A stretch of 64,000 nt of DNA, from assembly GCF_032062135.1 (NCBI RefSeq), contig NC_092862.1, positions 68,147,840 through 68,211,839 of the forward strand, read 5' to 3'. The position numbers and the translations under genes are program-made. How positions within the stretch are numbered: position 1 is the stretch's first letter; the number at the start of each line of letters is the position of its first letter. This DNA is from Pyxicephalus adspersus. Taxonomy: Eukaryota; Chordata; Amphibia; Anura; Pyxicephalidae. The notes under the pieces are model-generated. The model worked only from the letters and a program-made list of their open reading frames with translations. It had not been told where the DNA came from and ran no database searches. Positions 11,701 through 26,700 of this stretch are shown piece by piece.

Positions 11701-14700
11701 ATGCTTTTGGAATGTGGGAGGAAACCAGAGTACCCGGAAGAAACCAACACAAACACAGGGATAACCTGCAATATCCATGAAGATAGTGTCCTGGCCGAGA
11801 TTCGAGTTGAGACCTAGCACTGCGAAGGCCAGGGAGCCGCCATGCACCATTCATTTATTTCCGGCAAGTACAGGGGAAGCTGGTATTACCAGGTATCTTG
11901 ACAACCAAGCTGACGCTGTGCATGCCCACCTTTTTGTCAGATACCTGGAGTGATCGGGCTGGTAGAATGGATTATTGCACAAGGGAGATTGCCTGTCCCT
12001 TTTTGCAATAATGACCGGCTTGATCCTGGATTCTTAAAAATGGAACTTTAGTTCTGCCTAAAGTCCACTTAAAGAGGAACTAAACTCAAAAATGGCTAAA
12101 ACAAAAAAAAATCCACTTACCTTCAATCCCACAGCGCAGTCGATCGGTCCAGGGATGTCTTCCATCGGGTCCCGGCGTCGTCCTGGCATCTGTCCCCAAG
12201 CCGGTGCGCTTTTATTTAAGAAAAAATCTTATGCCTCTTTCTCTATTTGTAGCCTTCTGAGTTAAATTTCAATGGTAAACGTTTTGCACAGGAAAACAAT
12301 AATAATACAATATTCTATGAAAATCCAACCATTCAAGTCCATGCCTTGGAGTAGCAAGGAAAAGTACAGCTGGGGGAGAGTGCTAGAAATAGCACTGCTA
12401 CTAAAATTTTCTGCATTATTGTGTCTATAAAACAGTCAAGGCATAGGCAGAGAGCCTACTGGTCTATAGACGCGAGTGATGCCAGGAACTGTAGCAGCGG
12501 CGCTATTTCAATGCAGCGGCGGGCCAGCTGCAGTTCATATTTATTATTCCTTTGGGGCCAAAAAAAAGGACGTTGAGGACCAGAGTTTGACATCCCTCGC
12601 CTAGGTGACCGAGAATTAGGGGCGGTGCTGCACCCTAAAAACCCTAAACAAACAGATTTTTCACTTTACATAAAAGGGATGTAAAGTTAAATTTCTAAGT
12701 TTAAGTACGCCTAAAAAATATTACATTCAGAAGCTTGCTGTCTTCTAGGGCTGTGAGTTTGTACCCAGTTTTTATTTTTCTTAATAAACTATAAACTTCT
12801 GTGGTTTGCGATGGTTTTCTTTGTATCTTTCTAGTGTCTGAAGTGCTCCTTTAGCCCGCTCACAGAAAGGCATAATTGGAGAGCAAGTTTTGCAACGTGG
12901 GCTTACTTTCCTTTGAACTATTTAAGTATATACATACATAGTTTAATTTTAAAACCTTTTAGCTTCTGAATAATTTGTAAATGTATTGTACCTGGATTTC
13001 AAATGATTCCATTCTTTTAAAGCACTAAAAGGTTGTCCTGTGCTCTTTATGAAAAGAAGTCTTTATTTTGTTTTAATTTTTGTATGGTCTGAATAAATTG
13101 AGCAAAACCCTAATTCATTAGAACTCTGGTAATGTTCTGCCTCTTCCTCTGTGTATGGTTAATGTACAGCCCTGTGCTAACTCCTAATATGACATTATCA
13201 TCGTGTTGTTTTTAGTTTTCAGAATGTTAGCCACGTACCATTGGTAATGTCAAAATGGAGGTGGATTTTTATGAATGGACATTATTCTCGTTTTGTGCCA
13301 AGGCAGCAAGATGCATCAAGACATTTGTAGTTTTACTGTGGTTCACAGTGCAGTCACTGCTGTATCTTTGGAACCAGACTGACACATCTTTGCAACCCTG
13401 AGAAACTTGCCTGTGTGCTATATAATAACAGTTTGCGTGATTTGTGACCACATTCCATGGCTAAACCCCAGAATTATGTTTGGGTCCTTGGTCCTTTATG
13501 GATGGAGAAGATATTATATTAGAGATGTGACTCACTCATTCCCTTTATTTACAGATAGCTCCAGTGATTCGGAATGTGATACGGATGATGATAGCTGTTC
13601 CAGCAGCTCAGACTCTGAAGTGTTTGACGTGATTGCAGAAATAAAGAGGAAGAAAGCTCATCCTGACCGTCTTCATGAAGAGCTATGGTATAATGATCCT
13701 GGCCAGGTTTGTATCCCCTTTATTTATCATTTGCCTGGAAAAATTCTGGAAGCACTGTTTCTTGTAAATGATTATCCCTATGGCTGTCTTTACTATTAAA
13801 TAATTTGGTTACATCCTAAAAAAAACTTTGTTTTCAGGTCACATCTCCTGCTCCTCCTTCCCCCTGGCCCATCTACTCATATCACAATTATCAAAATGAC
13901 AGCTAGTAGTTGCATTATAAACAAGAGATGTCAAAAAGTGTCAGCTCCTGTACAAAATGACACATGCAGGAAGTCTGCAAGTGTTATGAAGTAAATACAA
14001 TGAATAAAGTGTTTTGGTTTATTTTACAGTTCATATGTGTGCATATGACAACATATCATGTTTTTTGTTTTTCCTGTCTAACCCCTTATTGGTAACCCAA
14101 ATCAGCCCTAATTAACCTAATTTTTCCATTCTCTCCTTAGCTAATATTTTTGTGTTTTTTCTCATTTTTTTCATTATTTTTGCCATAATATTTATTTTAC
14201 TTATCATTTTTTTATGTGCAAATATCAAAAACATTTTAGTGTCATTTTAAATAGGATCCATAAAATGAATCCTTTATTTACAGAAAAACTACATTTTACA
14301 AAAATCCAAGGCTGAATAATTATTAATTGTAGTGTTCTTCCTCAGGCTTTGGTTTACTATGGTTGTCTTTTTGTCACTGTGTAAATGTTTTGTTACGCTT
14401 CTTTGAAAATACCACTTCAGTTCCTAATTAGATCAGAAGCTCTATATAAAGAACTTTATTGGTGTGACAAAACCCCCTATATGTATAATTTACAATCAAC
14501 GCATGTAAGGTGTTACCAAACTGCAGTCTCTACTGTTTGTGTGTGTTAGGAAAATAAAGATTATTTCCAGTTTAAAAACTGGCAATACATGTAACAAGAT
14601 TAAAGACATTTGAGATTGGAAGGTGACAAGTGCTAGTGCTTTAAATAGAAGAAGCTTGCTGTAGATGCGAGTCTATTTTCCTTCTTAGTGAGACAGATAT

Positions 14701-17700
14701 ACATTAAATAGATCAAAGGAGCAAAAATGGAATCACTTGCCAATAGCGGATCATGGTTTTAAAATGAAGAAATGATGGGATTGGTTGCTATGGGAAACTT
14801 CTGTGGTACAGTTGTAACTGAGCAGTATGTGGCAAAAAAACAAAGAAAATTAGTAATAAGAATCACAAGAGGGCGCCAGAGCAATATATATAAAATATTA
14901 TATAAGTATTAAAAAATGTAGTGGCTAGTGTATTAAAAAAAAGAAAAATAACTTAACCAACACCTAAACCCTGAGGCTATATTGGCGAATAAATCTCTGC
15001 TTCTGAGATATTTTATCATTTGCAAAGAGATGCTGTTCATGACTTACATTTGACCTTAAAGCATATCTAAAAAAAAGTCACCAGGAGGTAGTATTACCTG
15101 ATAAAAAAGACATGCAATGTTTCTTTTGTCACAGAAACTAATCCCTGGCTCCTGGAGGCTTTTTGTTTATGCTCTAAACTGTACAGGGCATGCAGTAGTC
15201 ATGTAGAGTTTGACCCTGTGTGCAGGGGTACCGCACACTAAATCAGCCGCCAGTGTGCAGGAGTTCCATTATCAGTGGCTATGTGATAGCTAAAAAAAGA
15301 TTGACTGTCTTCACCAAAATATACGGTGGAGATGATGACAAAGATAGGGGCCTTCTTCTGATGCAGCAAGGACAGGTCCTGGTCGTCTGCACACAGGGAA
15401 GTGTGTGTCATATGCTGTGCATTCTTTTATTAAATTATGGCAGAAACTCACTACCCACTTTACTGCCATTTTAAATTTAATCTTGACCTTAGTTCAGTTC
15501 CTGAATTCCCAAGTATAAAAGTAAAGGTTTGCTAGCCCTAACATTGGACTTCTCTTATTTGGTGTAATAAATTTCCAACTGAAAGTGTTTTTCCTTCTTT
15601 TTTAAACTTTTTATTTAATTCCATTTTTTTTGTTTTATAAGTCAAAAATACCTGTTGATTTTGCTGTATTTTTGCAATCTGATAAATTCCTATTCTTTTG
15701 TACACGGAGGGGTTATACAGATGAGGAGATGAGGGATAATTTCAGAATTAAGGTAGACAGGGCTAACAATATGTGTGTAGGGAATCCGAGCCAAAAGTAC
15801 AATGGCCTGATTTTTTTAAGCTCCCCAAGGCCGGAGAGGATACATTCTTATCAGTGAAGCTGGGTGATCCAGCAAACCTGGAATGCATCTGGTCCAGAAT
15901 TGAAAACATTTGCTAACAAATAGCGAATGACTTGTAGGAAATCTATTCCAGGTTTCCGGAATCACCCAGTTTTACTGATGAAAGTGTATCCTCTCCAGCC
16001 TCGGAGAGCTCTAATAAATCAGGTCCAATGTAAGAGGAAGGTGGGGGGTCACTACATTTCTGGGGTATTAACAGTTATTGTTCAGTACTTGGAGTGTGTT
16101 TAAAGGGGATAAAATACTAAAAATGTTCATATATCCTATCTGTTTTTTTCCCCTCAAACTCATTCTACACTTTTTTTTGTTATTTGTGCCACTGGACTGC
16201 AGTATAGATTTTTGGAAATCTGTGTTTTGCTCCTGTATGTCAGTATGTTGTTTTCCTTATCATGTAAACATTTACTTTTTCCTGACATAACGAAATGTTT
16301 TGGTACATAATTGTTTTTCTGTTAATTTAGTATTTAAAAAACACTCATGCAAAACTGTGAAGTTTAGATTACAGTGTATAATGAATCTCATTTCCTTTCT
16401 TCATAAGAAGTACTTCCTAAATGTATGATAATGAGAAAATTACTATTTTATAGCACTGAAAACATGCCAGTAAGATTCAGTAATTCTCCTGAAATGAATG
16501 TTAATAGTGATTCAAGAACTTTAATATAAATTGTGGCTTGTTTTATGTGTTTGTATTTTATTCTCTCAAATTTCCCCACCACTTTGGGGAAAAAACTGTT
16601 GGTGCAAGATTATTGAGCATCAGCTCCTTAACCCTGTGTGAAATGGAAGATCTTAAGACTTTCTTTGGTGCACAGCAGGCATTGGTAAGATGTAAAGTTA
16701 CGTATATCTAAATGTCCCCTATGACCTTTGTAGGGCTGATAAGCAAGGCTTTGTAGTTCATGTTGAATGAAAGGAGGTCTACTTTAATGATGGCTCAGTT
16801 TTGCATCTCTAAATTTTAGCTTGCCATCAGCTTTCTAGAATTCAGAACAGATGTTAAAAGAAATGGAAAAAGCCCCTGGTAACAAACATATTTTTGGCAT
16901 AATTTCATTTTTAATATATTTAGGTTGAAAAGAACAATCCCTACATCACAGATAATACAACAGCTGTACAGATAGTTAAGAGGCAGCAGGCTCAGAGCTG
17001 AATACTTTTTTCACACCTTGAATTGAGTGATATTTGGTTCGTTACAACAGTCATCAATTATATTTGTTTAGTGTTAGTTATTAGGTCAGTGCACTTGCAT
17101 TATATTGCATGACAGTGTGAAAGATTTCCTATGTATTCTCTACTCTTGTTCTGATTTTTTTCAGCCCTAGTCAATGAAATGTCTGGACATGGTTGAGCAT
17201 GTCTTTGTGTGTGACATGATTGCTGAATGGTATAATTAGTCCTGATTCATGATCCTTTGGGTGGCTTTCATATAGCTGTATATTCCCTGTTTAGGTCATG
17301 GGTCACAGATCTTTTCATTCAATATAAATCTCAGTTACAATTCCTATACAGTAAACCTGACCCGTTTGTGCAAAACACAAACTGTGCAAAACACAAATAC
17401 ATACGCAGAGGCTGGTGTCGGTGGATACAACCTTTAAAATATTAGTAGATCCCTAAACATGGGCAGCCTAAAATATATTTTATATCATTCCATTAATTGG
17501 CATTTCAGTTCTTCCCTCCTTTCATGTATTGTGTGTTTACAAAGTGGATTTAAAGTCCAGTTGTTGTAATAGTGAGTTTTCCCTTCTAGGCACCTCTTTA
17601 CTTGTCCTATCTTCTATTAAATGAACTCCCCATATGCTTTGTATCTACAAACATTTTTATTGCATTCAGATCTTTCAGCCAAATGGTGTAAAGCAGTAGG

Positions 17701-20700
17701 TGTGATCTTGTTGGAAGAAAGCAAGAACTCATAATGACAAAGGAGGAAATCATGGAAGAGGGTAGGCTACATGAAAAATGGAGGTGATAACAACAGGGAC
17801 TATGGGGTGGCAACATAATCATAAACTAATAACTTGATGGAGAAAACTAAGGAATAAATGTGCCAGTAGCCATTTATTGCTAATTTAGATTGAATACGTT
17901 TTTTATACTAAAAGTCTGTTATTATTATTAATGAACAGATTTTATATAGCGCACAGCGCTGTGCATTAAATAGGGGTTGCAAATGACAGTCACAAACAGT
18001 GACACAGGAGGAGGAGAGGACCCTGCCCTGAAGAGCTTACTATCTAAGAGGTCTATAACACGTTTATCTGTAGGCACTGTCTAATATAATGTTTGTTCAA
18101 ATTTATTGAAAAAATCAGCTTTTTTATTTTGGGTATCGGGTCTTTTTTTAGTCAGTCAAGAGCACAAATCATTCCAAATGTGATAAAAGTGGACCAGTTA
18201 CCCCAGTGACCTGAAGCATTATGCACCCAATGAGTTTATTTTACATTTTTCAGGGCCTTGTTCTCCATGACTACACATCAGCATCTTTACAGCTGTTGAT
18301 ATTATTTGGCTTCATTTTATGCAGTTTTGGCCATAATATGAATTATCTGTATGTTAATGTGGTTTGATTGTAATGATTAATACTCAGAATGTATTTGTAA
18401 TTCGATTTTCTAGCTACATGCACCTGAAAATTCCTAATGATCCTATTGCATATCATGAGGTGTGCAGCAGTAGGTGATGTAAATTATGGTGTGAATTATT
18501 TCTCTCCATGATGACATGTTTTCTTTTTTCAGATGAATGATGGCCCCCTGTGTAAGTGCAGCGCTAAAGCCAGGAATACAGGAATCAGACACAGCTTTTA
18601 TCCTGGAGAGGAGGTAAATGCAATCTCTCATAACATGTTTGTTTCCTTTAAAATCAAAAGCTTGTATCTCAGTCAAAGGTGTGTTGCTGTTTTTGACTGA
18701 TGTATATTTTTCATGTCACCACTGTGTATTCTATATGTCTTGCTTTCAGAAATAAACTATTATTTAAGTGATGCTGCTACCGGAACCCAGAACATATTTT
18801 CTTTTGTCCTGTGGTGCCAGAAATCTTCTGGCTTTTTTTTTTTTCCAAGAGAAATTTCAGGCAACAAGGAAAGCATGCCAGTGAGCAGGTAATGGTCTCC
18901 AGCAGACACTGCAGCTATACGGAAGTCAGAAATTCTACTCGCTTATCTGTAGTCCACAGCAGCCAGATTACACATAGTTTGGTGACAGGGACTGAAATCT
19001 AACTATTTCTGTGCTTGCCTAATCAGAAGTTGGGGTTAAAGGGAAAGCATTGGACTGTTTATATAGATGCTTTTTTAAAGATTATATGGACTTAAATATT
19101 TACAAACACACTCCGAAAGAAAACAGCTAAGGCTTCGTACTCGCATAAGACTTTTGTCATTGGAAGGAATCTTTCACAACTTTTCCAAAGACAAAAGATT
19201 GAAGGATGCCTGAGGGCGGTACATACAGCACCGTTCTGCTTTATGGTGAGGGGATGGGGAAGAATGAGCAAGCGGTACCCCACTGTGCTCTTCTCCCTTC
19301 ACTTGTATTGCAATTGTTTGTCGTTCATGGATCCACCAGGTCAGATCTATGAAACCACATCAGATGAGCGCTGTACACACATCAGATGCTCGTCTGATAC
19401 TAGCCCTGAAGCGATAATCGTACGAGAATCATCTGACATGTGAACATAGCCTTATTCTATGCTGTTTATTTTGAACACCCACATTTGTTCTGTATACATT
19501 TTTTAAACCTGAAAAGAAAAAACAGAATGAAAACCATTTTGGTTTACCTTTAGACCTCTAGCAGGTTTATATATGATTAATCACTTGTTGGATTACTCTT
19601 CCAACTGATGCTTTAATACCTCACAGATTTGGTACAGATTTCAAAACTTCATTGTGTTTGAGAATAACATTCTTGCATTATGAAATGTAAGGAAAAAACA
19701 TCTAGATGAATATATTCTCACAAAAATGTGATAATGTAATGCAAACATATTATTAATAATCTAATATAATACAAATATAATACAATAAAAAATATTATGC
19801 AGCAACACTAGTTATTGTACATTGCAGTTTTCATTTAGCTTATCTTTAAAAACTTCTTCCAAATCCTGTTTTCATTACATCCTTTTACTCATGTGGCAAC
19901 ACCTCTTCTGTATCCCTGAATCTCTATGTTGCCATGTCTTGCCTTGATGACATAATTTACCTAATTTTCAGCCAAGCAGTATATAACAGAACACAATCCC
20001 AATATCTCTGCTTGCTCATTTCTGTGCAATGGAACAACTGATCAGTAGATTGCATAGCTAATCTGCATCAGCCATTGGCCAGCAGAGAAGAGCATTTCAC
20101 TCTGCAATCTTCCAGCAAGTTATTTCATTGCACGAAAATGGGCACACACATCTAAAGAGATTCCAGTGATGGGTTCCTTTATATACAGTGATAGAGAGGT
20201 GAGTGGAGTCTATAAAATGCTGTGAAATGCTAGAAAGCAGGGAAAATGCTGGATAGCCCCGACCCCTAGACACACACACTTTATTGAAAATCAAGCAATA
20301 TTTGGTCATCCTTTTAAAGTCTATAAATAACAACAAATTGTTATAAACGTATTTAATATTTAGACATTGAGACCCTAGTTGCCCTGAGCAGGTGGGTACT
20401 GTGGTAATGTTGGCATGGACAAGCTATGAATTCAGTTAAGTGCTAATTACCATTGCTAGATATATAATGACCTGAATGAGTAAAAATCTTCACAAACATT
20501 AAATAGAAGAAAAAAAAACAACAACAAAACATGTGTTTTATCATTTTAGGGCAAAACAACTGATTTACTGTAATGCTGGCACACAGAGCTATTAATACTG
20601 CTTTCTTCTGTTAACTGCAGGAGCAAAGAGAAGCAGCTCTGTGTAAAAGGGTTGTGTTTATAGAGCTGGGAACTATTTAAATGCCAATCAGCACGTGCTA

Positions 20701-23700
20701 GCATTAAAGTGAACCTGTTTGTCCTACATGGGGAAACAGGATTATTTTAGGTTTATAAAAAAAGGTTTAAGACTCCTATAGCTTATGATTTTTTCATTTT
20801 ATTACACCTGGGTACAATGTATGAAAGTGTTGATCATAAAGACCGTCATTCAGTATGATGGACACAAGTGTTAATACTCATTGACACTTGTATTTACCAT
20901 AGAGATAATTGGTAAATATGATGTATGCAAGTGTCGATATATATTGATAGTTCTCTCAGATGAGGGCGTCTGTCAGATGCTGAATTGTATATTTTAGGTG
21001 CATCCAAATAAAAAACACCTGCGTACACCATACTTCTTTCCCTCACTGTATGTGTTCTGTTGGGATTGAGAGTAGGAGATATTTATGAGATTTTTGCTTT
21101 TTCCGGACATTTCAGGAGTGAAATATTAGGAATACCTATGCCAATCTGATTTGAAATAACTGTAACATATCATGTGTTTATACTCTTGTTTTGTAGTCAA
21201 TAAAAGCATGTCGTCCAATGACAAACAATGCAGGACGTCTCTTTCACTACAGGATTACTGTGTCGCCACCAACCAATTTCTTAGTAAGTACCTTCTGTAT
21301 TTCTTTTGGTGTAGCCAATTTGCAATGTTGTGTGTATCTGGAATTTTGTCTGTTGCTTGCCAACCCATTGCAAATCTGACTGTTGGCAACGCTTAAGGGT
21401 TTTAGGCTAAAGAATACAATAGACAATAGTGTCTCAGAGAGTTTCAGAGCACTTGAGAAACAATTATTAAAAACAGGTGATGACCAGTAAAAGATCCTTA
21501 AATGATCTGTCCCTGAAAAATATATCTCAGAGAGTACTTGTAATATGAATATTATGTGTTCTTTACATTCCAAAATAGACCTTTCATTTCCATTCCACAT
21601 GTACTTCTTATTATCTCTAGCTAAAATAAATTACTTTTTTTTTTTTAATGTAAGCATATATAAAAGATCAAGGTTTAACTTAATCTTGCTTTTAATAAAA
21701 ATACTAAAATATATTCTTAAATAATAATTTCTATTTGCCTCCTGTAGTCTTTTGTACAGCATGGCTTTATAATGTCTTTTTTAAAGTGTAACTGTACCTT
21801 TACACTAAAATAATGTAAATAGCAGCCTCAGGAAAAAAAAGAATGTGCTATCATTGCTTTGTCCGGAATTTGTGTGACTCCTGTGCTTCCAATATGCAGT
21901 TTTTTCAGAAAACCTGGAATGGACTTCCTCAAAGTAATTTTCTATTTGTTAGCAAATGTTTTCAATCCTGGACCAGATCCATTCCAGGTTTGCTGGATTA
22001 CCCAGCTTCACTGATGAAAGTGTATCTTGTCCAGCCTTGAAGAGCTTTCATAAATCAGTCCCATTGAGTAGGCATTTTCAGCATCTATAGATGTTCCCCT
22101 ATAATGCAGGTAGTCCCAGGGTTAAGAACATCCGGCATACAGACACCTCCTAGATAGAACAGGGCTTCCCTGATTGTTCTGTGCAGGATGGAGGCTTGAA
22201 GGGGCAGGGGGCGGTTTGTGTGACTTGCAGAAGAAATCTTCTGCTACACACAGCTGAGGTTGTGGGTGATCTTAAGGACTGTTCTCTTTCTGCAGCATCT
22301 TGTAACTCTTTAATGACCAAGAAAACTCTGCAGTTGTTTCTATATCAAAGAAAAGCTTGTTCCTGAAGTTAATAAATGTCTAAAGTTCATAAAGTTTTTT
22401 TTTTTTTTTTTTTTTGCTTTGTTTGTGAATAACTCATAGTGAGGATTTTATGCAGTGACTGACACCATGATGTCTAATAAAATGTTGAGACAAATATCTG
22501 TCCTTATTGTATTTATTAAAATAATGTACCTGTTCCTACTTACATACAAATTCAACTTAAGAACAAACCCACAGTCCCTATCTCGTATATATCCCGGGAC
22601 TACCTGTATAGTAAATTTTCAACTTTTGGGTTTAGGTTTCCTTTGAGATTTTACAGGCATTCTCTCTAGCAGGTTCACCACCATGGCCATCAAAGGACTA
22701 CCTCCTACCTACCCTTTGGCTTCTTTGAAAGGGCACTGTATTGTAGTGACCTAGATCTCTGTATTCAGACATCCTAGGTAGTGGGGTCTGGTTTCATATG
22801 GTAATATTCTTGGAGGGGGTAAATATATACCTGTACTTGAGCATGATTACATTTAAATTAATTTTAATTTTTATTTAAGAAACACACATAGCATACCAGC
22901 TTAGTAACAAAGTTTTAGGTTCTTGGATAGCTTTATGATTACTGTAAGCTACAGGAGATCAGCATAGTAATATATGATACCTATGAAGCCAAAGAATAAA
23001 ATTTGAGATTAAAGTCACTGGCATATCCATAGAACATTTTGACCTGAACTTTGAATGCAAACGATTATGCCTAACGTTGATGTTTTAAAAGATTTGGAAT
23101 TTTTACATTAAAATAATGTTTTTCCTCCTATCCCCGGATATAAATGTAATCAAGACTCAAGAGTTATATCTATTGTACAGCGGCAACATTTCGATGGCTA
23201 CAGAGTTTTATTTATTTGCTGATGCAGTATGAAAGGCATTTCCTCCCAACTTGTACTCGTGATACACAAAGCCATTGTGAGTTATGAGCCACACAGAGTA
23301 TTTTTGCATGCATCAAGGGAGGTAAATTTTCTGCTTTCAATTCAGGATTTAACAGGTTTTTTGAATGGGCATAAAAAAGATTGATGAATTCCTCTCTGCA
23401 TTCCTATTTTTTTTTTTGGTTGTTGATTTGTATGATGTCTGCAAATTGGCAGCTAAAATGAACCTTCCCAATTATCTCTGGGTTTTGTTTCAGTGCTAAT
23501 TTATTCACCAATTCCTGTTAAAGTGTTTGTTGATATATAGAGAGCAGGTTAAAGCAAAATTAGAATTTGTGGACGAGGTTTTATTTTGCTGCTGCTGCTC
23601 CTTAATTAACCTTTCTGCTGCCCTGAGACAGATGCTGGCAGCAGGCACTCACTGCATTAGAAAAAGTGTCCATCACTTACTGCATTCTCTTGATCCTTGG

Positions 23701-26700
23701 CTCAGAGTCTGGGCATCCACATCACCTGGAAAGAAGCCTGAATCTTTTATGGATGCATTAGTTGTAAATAGTGTGAACTACAAACGACTGATTAACATGT
23801 TTTACAACTTCCTGCCTGTTTTCTGAAAGCCTTCTGGCAACATGTAACTTTGTAGACACCTTGAGAAATGAGAATTAAAGATCACCAAACAGCTTCATCA
23901 TAATCAACAGTGTTCTGCTTTATTTTAGACTGATCGACCTACTGTTATAGAGTACGACGATCATGAATACATCTTTGAAGGATTCTCCATGTTTTCCCAT
24001 GCTCCCCTTACAAATGTAAGTATATTTTGTAAAGCATCACCTAATTAATATACAGAGTACTAAATGTAAAGAGATAACCATAGTATGTTTTTAGTTTGCA
24101 TATATTTTTGGCTAGAACAGATTCATATAATTTAAAGTAATCTCTTATATGGGATTCCCACTTTAGCATGCTGCTTTACCCATATTTCTATGTTAAAATT
24201 GGGAGATTTGTAGATTCTCCACTAGGGGACATTCTCAATAACTCTTAACATTTATTAAGATTACAGCCACATAGTACTTTGTTTTTAAATTGTTTTCAAG
24301 TCATCTGACTCGTAGATAGCAATTTGGAAAGGAAAGATAAAGAACAACCACTGTGTTGCAAATTAGGAAGTAAATTCTGCATACACAAGGAGCAAATTTG
24401 TCTTCCTTTATGTATTTATGGCTACAAAAATACAAAGAAAAGTGTTTTGACACACACTAGTGAGATTTATTAATTGTTCAGTATATTTGCTTTATAGGGT
24501 ATTCTGTCCCTGTCCAAAGTGAACTGACAATCGTTCTGAGATTTGACAATATTGCATGCATAATAATATTTATTACAAATCATGTTGCATAGGAGTCATT
24601 TTAAGGGATTAGGCCTACCAAAATATTTTTTTGGCTTCTAATTGGTTACATGCAGGAAAGTTTAATCACGTAGTAGTAGTGTCATATGTCTTTCTGGGAT
24701 TTTGGTGGTGAATTCCCTACTCTTGGCTCCCTTAACAGTATACTTATTCTGGCAGTTTTGGGCAGGTTGTACTTTGCATGATGGAATAATGTATATTAAA
24801 AAGCAGCAGGAGAGGTTAACATTTTTTATAGGAAGAACAAGACTTCAAATTGGGCTGGAGTGAAGTCTGAAAATGTAGGTGGAAGAGCACATTGTTGGAG
24901 TCCCCACCAGTTATAATAAGCCTGCAGATGACTGATCCCTGCTGCTTTTATAGACCCCAATAGTCTGAATTCCAGAATTTCTAGCTAGCAGGGACTCTAC
25001 AAAGAAGCTGAAATCCATGCAACCAAATGGAGGTACCTTCTCCCCAAAAGGGACCTCCAGGAGGATTCAGTTTACCAGCCATAAATAACCCTTTGGTTGT
25101 GTTTATACTGGTTATGGAGTGGTTGGTAATCCAGTGAACCATTACTGTAACTGCAGAGGATCTTTTGCTTTAAAGCTTGGGTAGTCCAATATTGGGTCCT
25201 TTCTACTACTAACATGACATCAACCTCTATAAGTATTCAGACCAACACTGCTATACTTTGCACACAGCATTCCTAATTTTGCTTTTACTTTGATGTTCTA
25301 ATACTGTTGCTCTTGATTGTGTTTTGTACAAATGTGCTTCGAATTTCTATAACTGACCTTTCTTTATATCTGTGCTTACACAGAATTATGTATTTAAAAC
25401 AATTTTAATGATATTATGGCTTCCAGAATCCTATACATCTTCATTTAATGATCTTTTATTATAGTCATGTAATTTTATCTTCGCAATTTTAATTATTTTA
25501 TTGCTGGGTATTTCATTTCTTCATTTTAAGTTTGTCATAAAGTAATTTCAGAAGTTTTTTTTTGTTACCACCACTTTTGATTTTTTTTTATATATAATGT
25601 TTAGTTTAGTTTTGCCTAAACACAGTTGCTATGCTTCATTACTTTCAGGGATTTATAGATCTAGCACTGTATTGGAGGCATTAAAGAAGATTCCAAATTG
25701 TACTGCGTACAAGCAGATTTTATAAAGTCTTCATAGTTCCAATCAAATTGTATTGGTATGGTTTTATGTGATGAATGAATGATAATGTTCATTTTAAAAA
25801 ATATGTATCTTAATGCTCTATCTGTAATAATATCTGTATTTTAGTTAAATAATCCCATTTGTATACAACTTTCAACTGTTCAACTCACATCTACCTAAAG
25901 TATTCATTGCTTTTATTGAGTTAGACTTGAGAACCAAATTGAGGAATTATGGAGCAAAACCATTTTATTTCAATGTTAAGCAGAAAATAAGGCCTAGGTA
26001 ATATTTACTTGTTCTTGAACCCAAGTTATGTAGAATTTAATAATATAGTTATTAGGTCAATATATACAGTGCATTATATTACCAAAAAAGTGAAAGTTTC
26101 TCTTTAAAGGAACGATGTTGCAAAATATCTGCATTCTAATGACACTGTGGCATTGCATGTAATGCAAATATTCAGTATTTATATTCAATTTGCCATCATT
26201 TTATAGTTAAAAATAATAGTAGTACATTGTCCATACCCCTGTCATGGTCACTTTTTGTTGGATGGGTTGGTGATGTAAAAAAAAAATATGAATGTGAATT
26301 TAAATATTACACACAAATTAAATAAATAATTAGTAATTAACACTTATATGTAATTAAACACTTATAAGTAAGTGTTCTAAATGGCAAAGTGTGGAATGTT
26401 GAAATGTATTCCAATTATGTGCAGCGATAATACATTTAATTTGGGTAATATGGTTTTCTATTTCCAATATCTTATTGAAAGTTTGACACGTTTCAGTTGC
26501 TACTGATACTGGTTTTCTTCTAGGCTAGGTTTTGTTACAAGCACCGTCCCCCCTTTCTATAATTGATTTACTGTATGTATTAGTTTTTTGTTTGGCATTT
26601 ACAAGACTGTCAGTACCAGTAGGCGTTATGTTCATTTTTGATTAACGTATTTAATAATGTGAAATGCACTGAAATTCTACTTTGGGCATGCCAGACTTTT

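Larger units (their letters stand above)
7167..13554 (+). other. drosha intron 3 (E3-E4), 6.4 kb
   Basis: Repeat-rich. It carries palindromic MITE copies at 8084-8264 and 9164-9369, a family C MITE at 11532-11697 next to a LINE/SINE-like fragment, and a second family A repeat (about 12071-12720) that appears interrupted. 8690-8940 resembles another frog MITE, but its ends are not clear. 9370-11340 and 12720-13554 show nothing I can name. Confidence 0.85.
13707..18532 (+). other. drosha intron 4 (E4-E5), 4.8 kb
   Basis: Holds a full palindromic MITE (15804-16026), a retroelement-like fragment (17918-18060) and a CTCF-like motif (14863-14876). About 15060-15480 looks like a further frog repeat without clear ends. 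Otherwise AT-rich, with nothing recognisable. Confidence 0.85.
21284..23928 (+). other. drosha intron 6 (E6-E7), 2.6 kb
   Basis: Contains a truncated palindromic MITE (21908-22062) closely followed by a 500-bp element with CAGGTAGTCCC ends (22107-22606). 22610-23928 has no recognised repeat. It includes a 99-codon open frame at 23527-23826 that I do not consider a gene. Confidence 0.85.

Noticed and set aside
15630..15857. 75-codon open frame running into the family P MITE
   Set aside because: Its last third is MITE sequence and the rest has no splice signals or known similarity.
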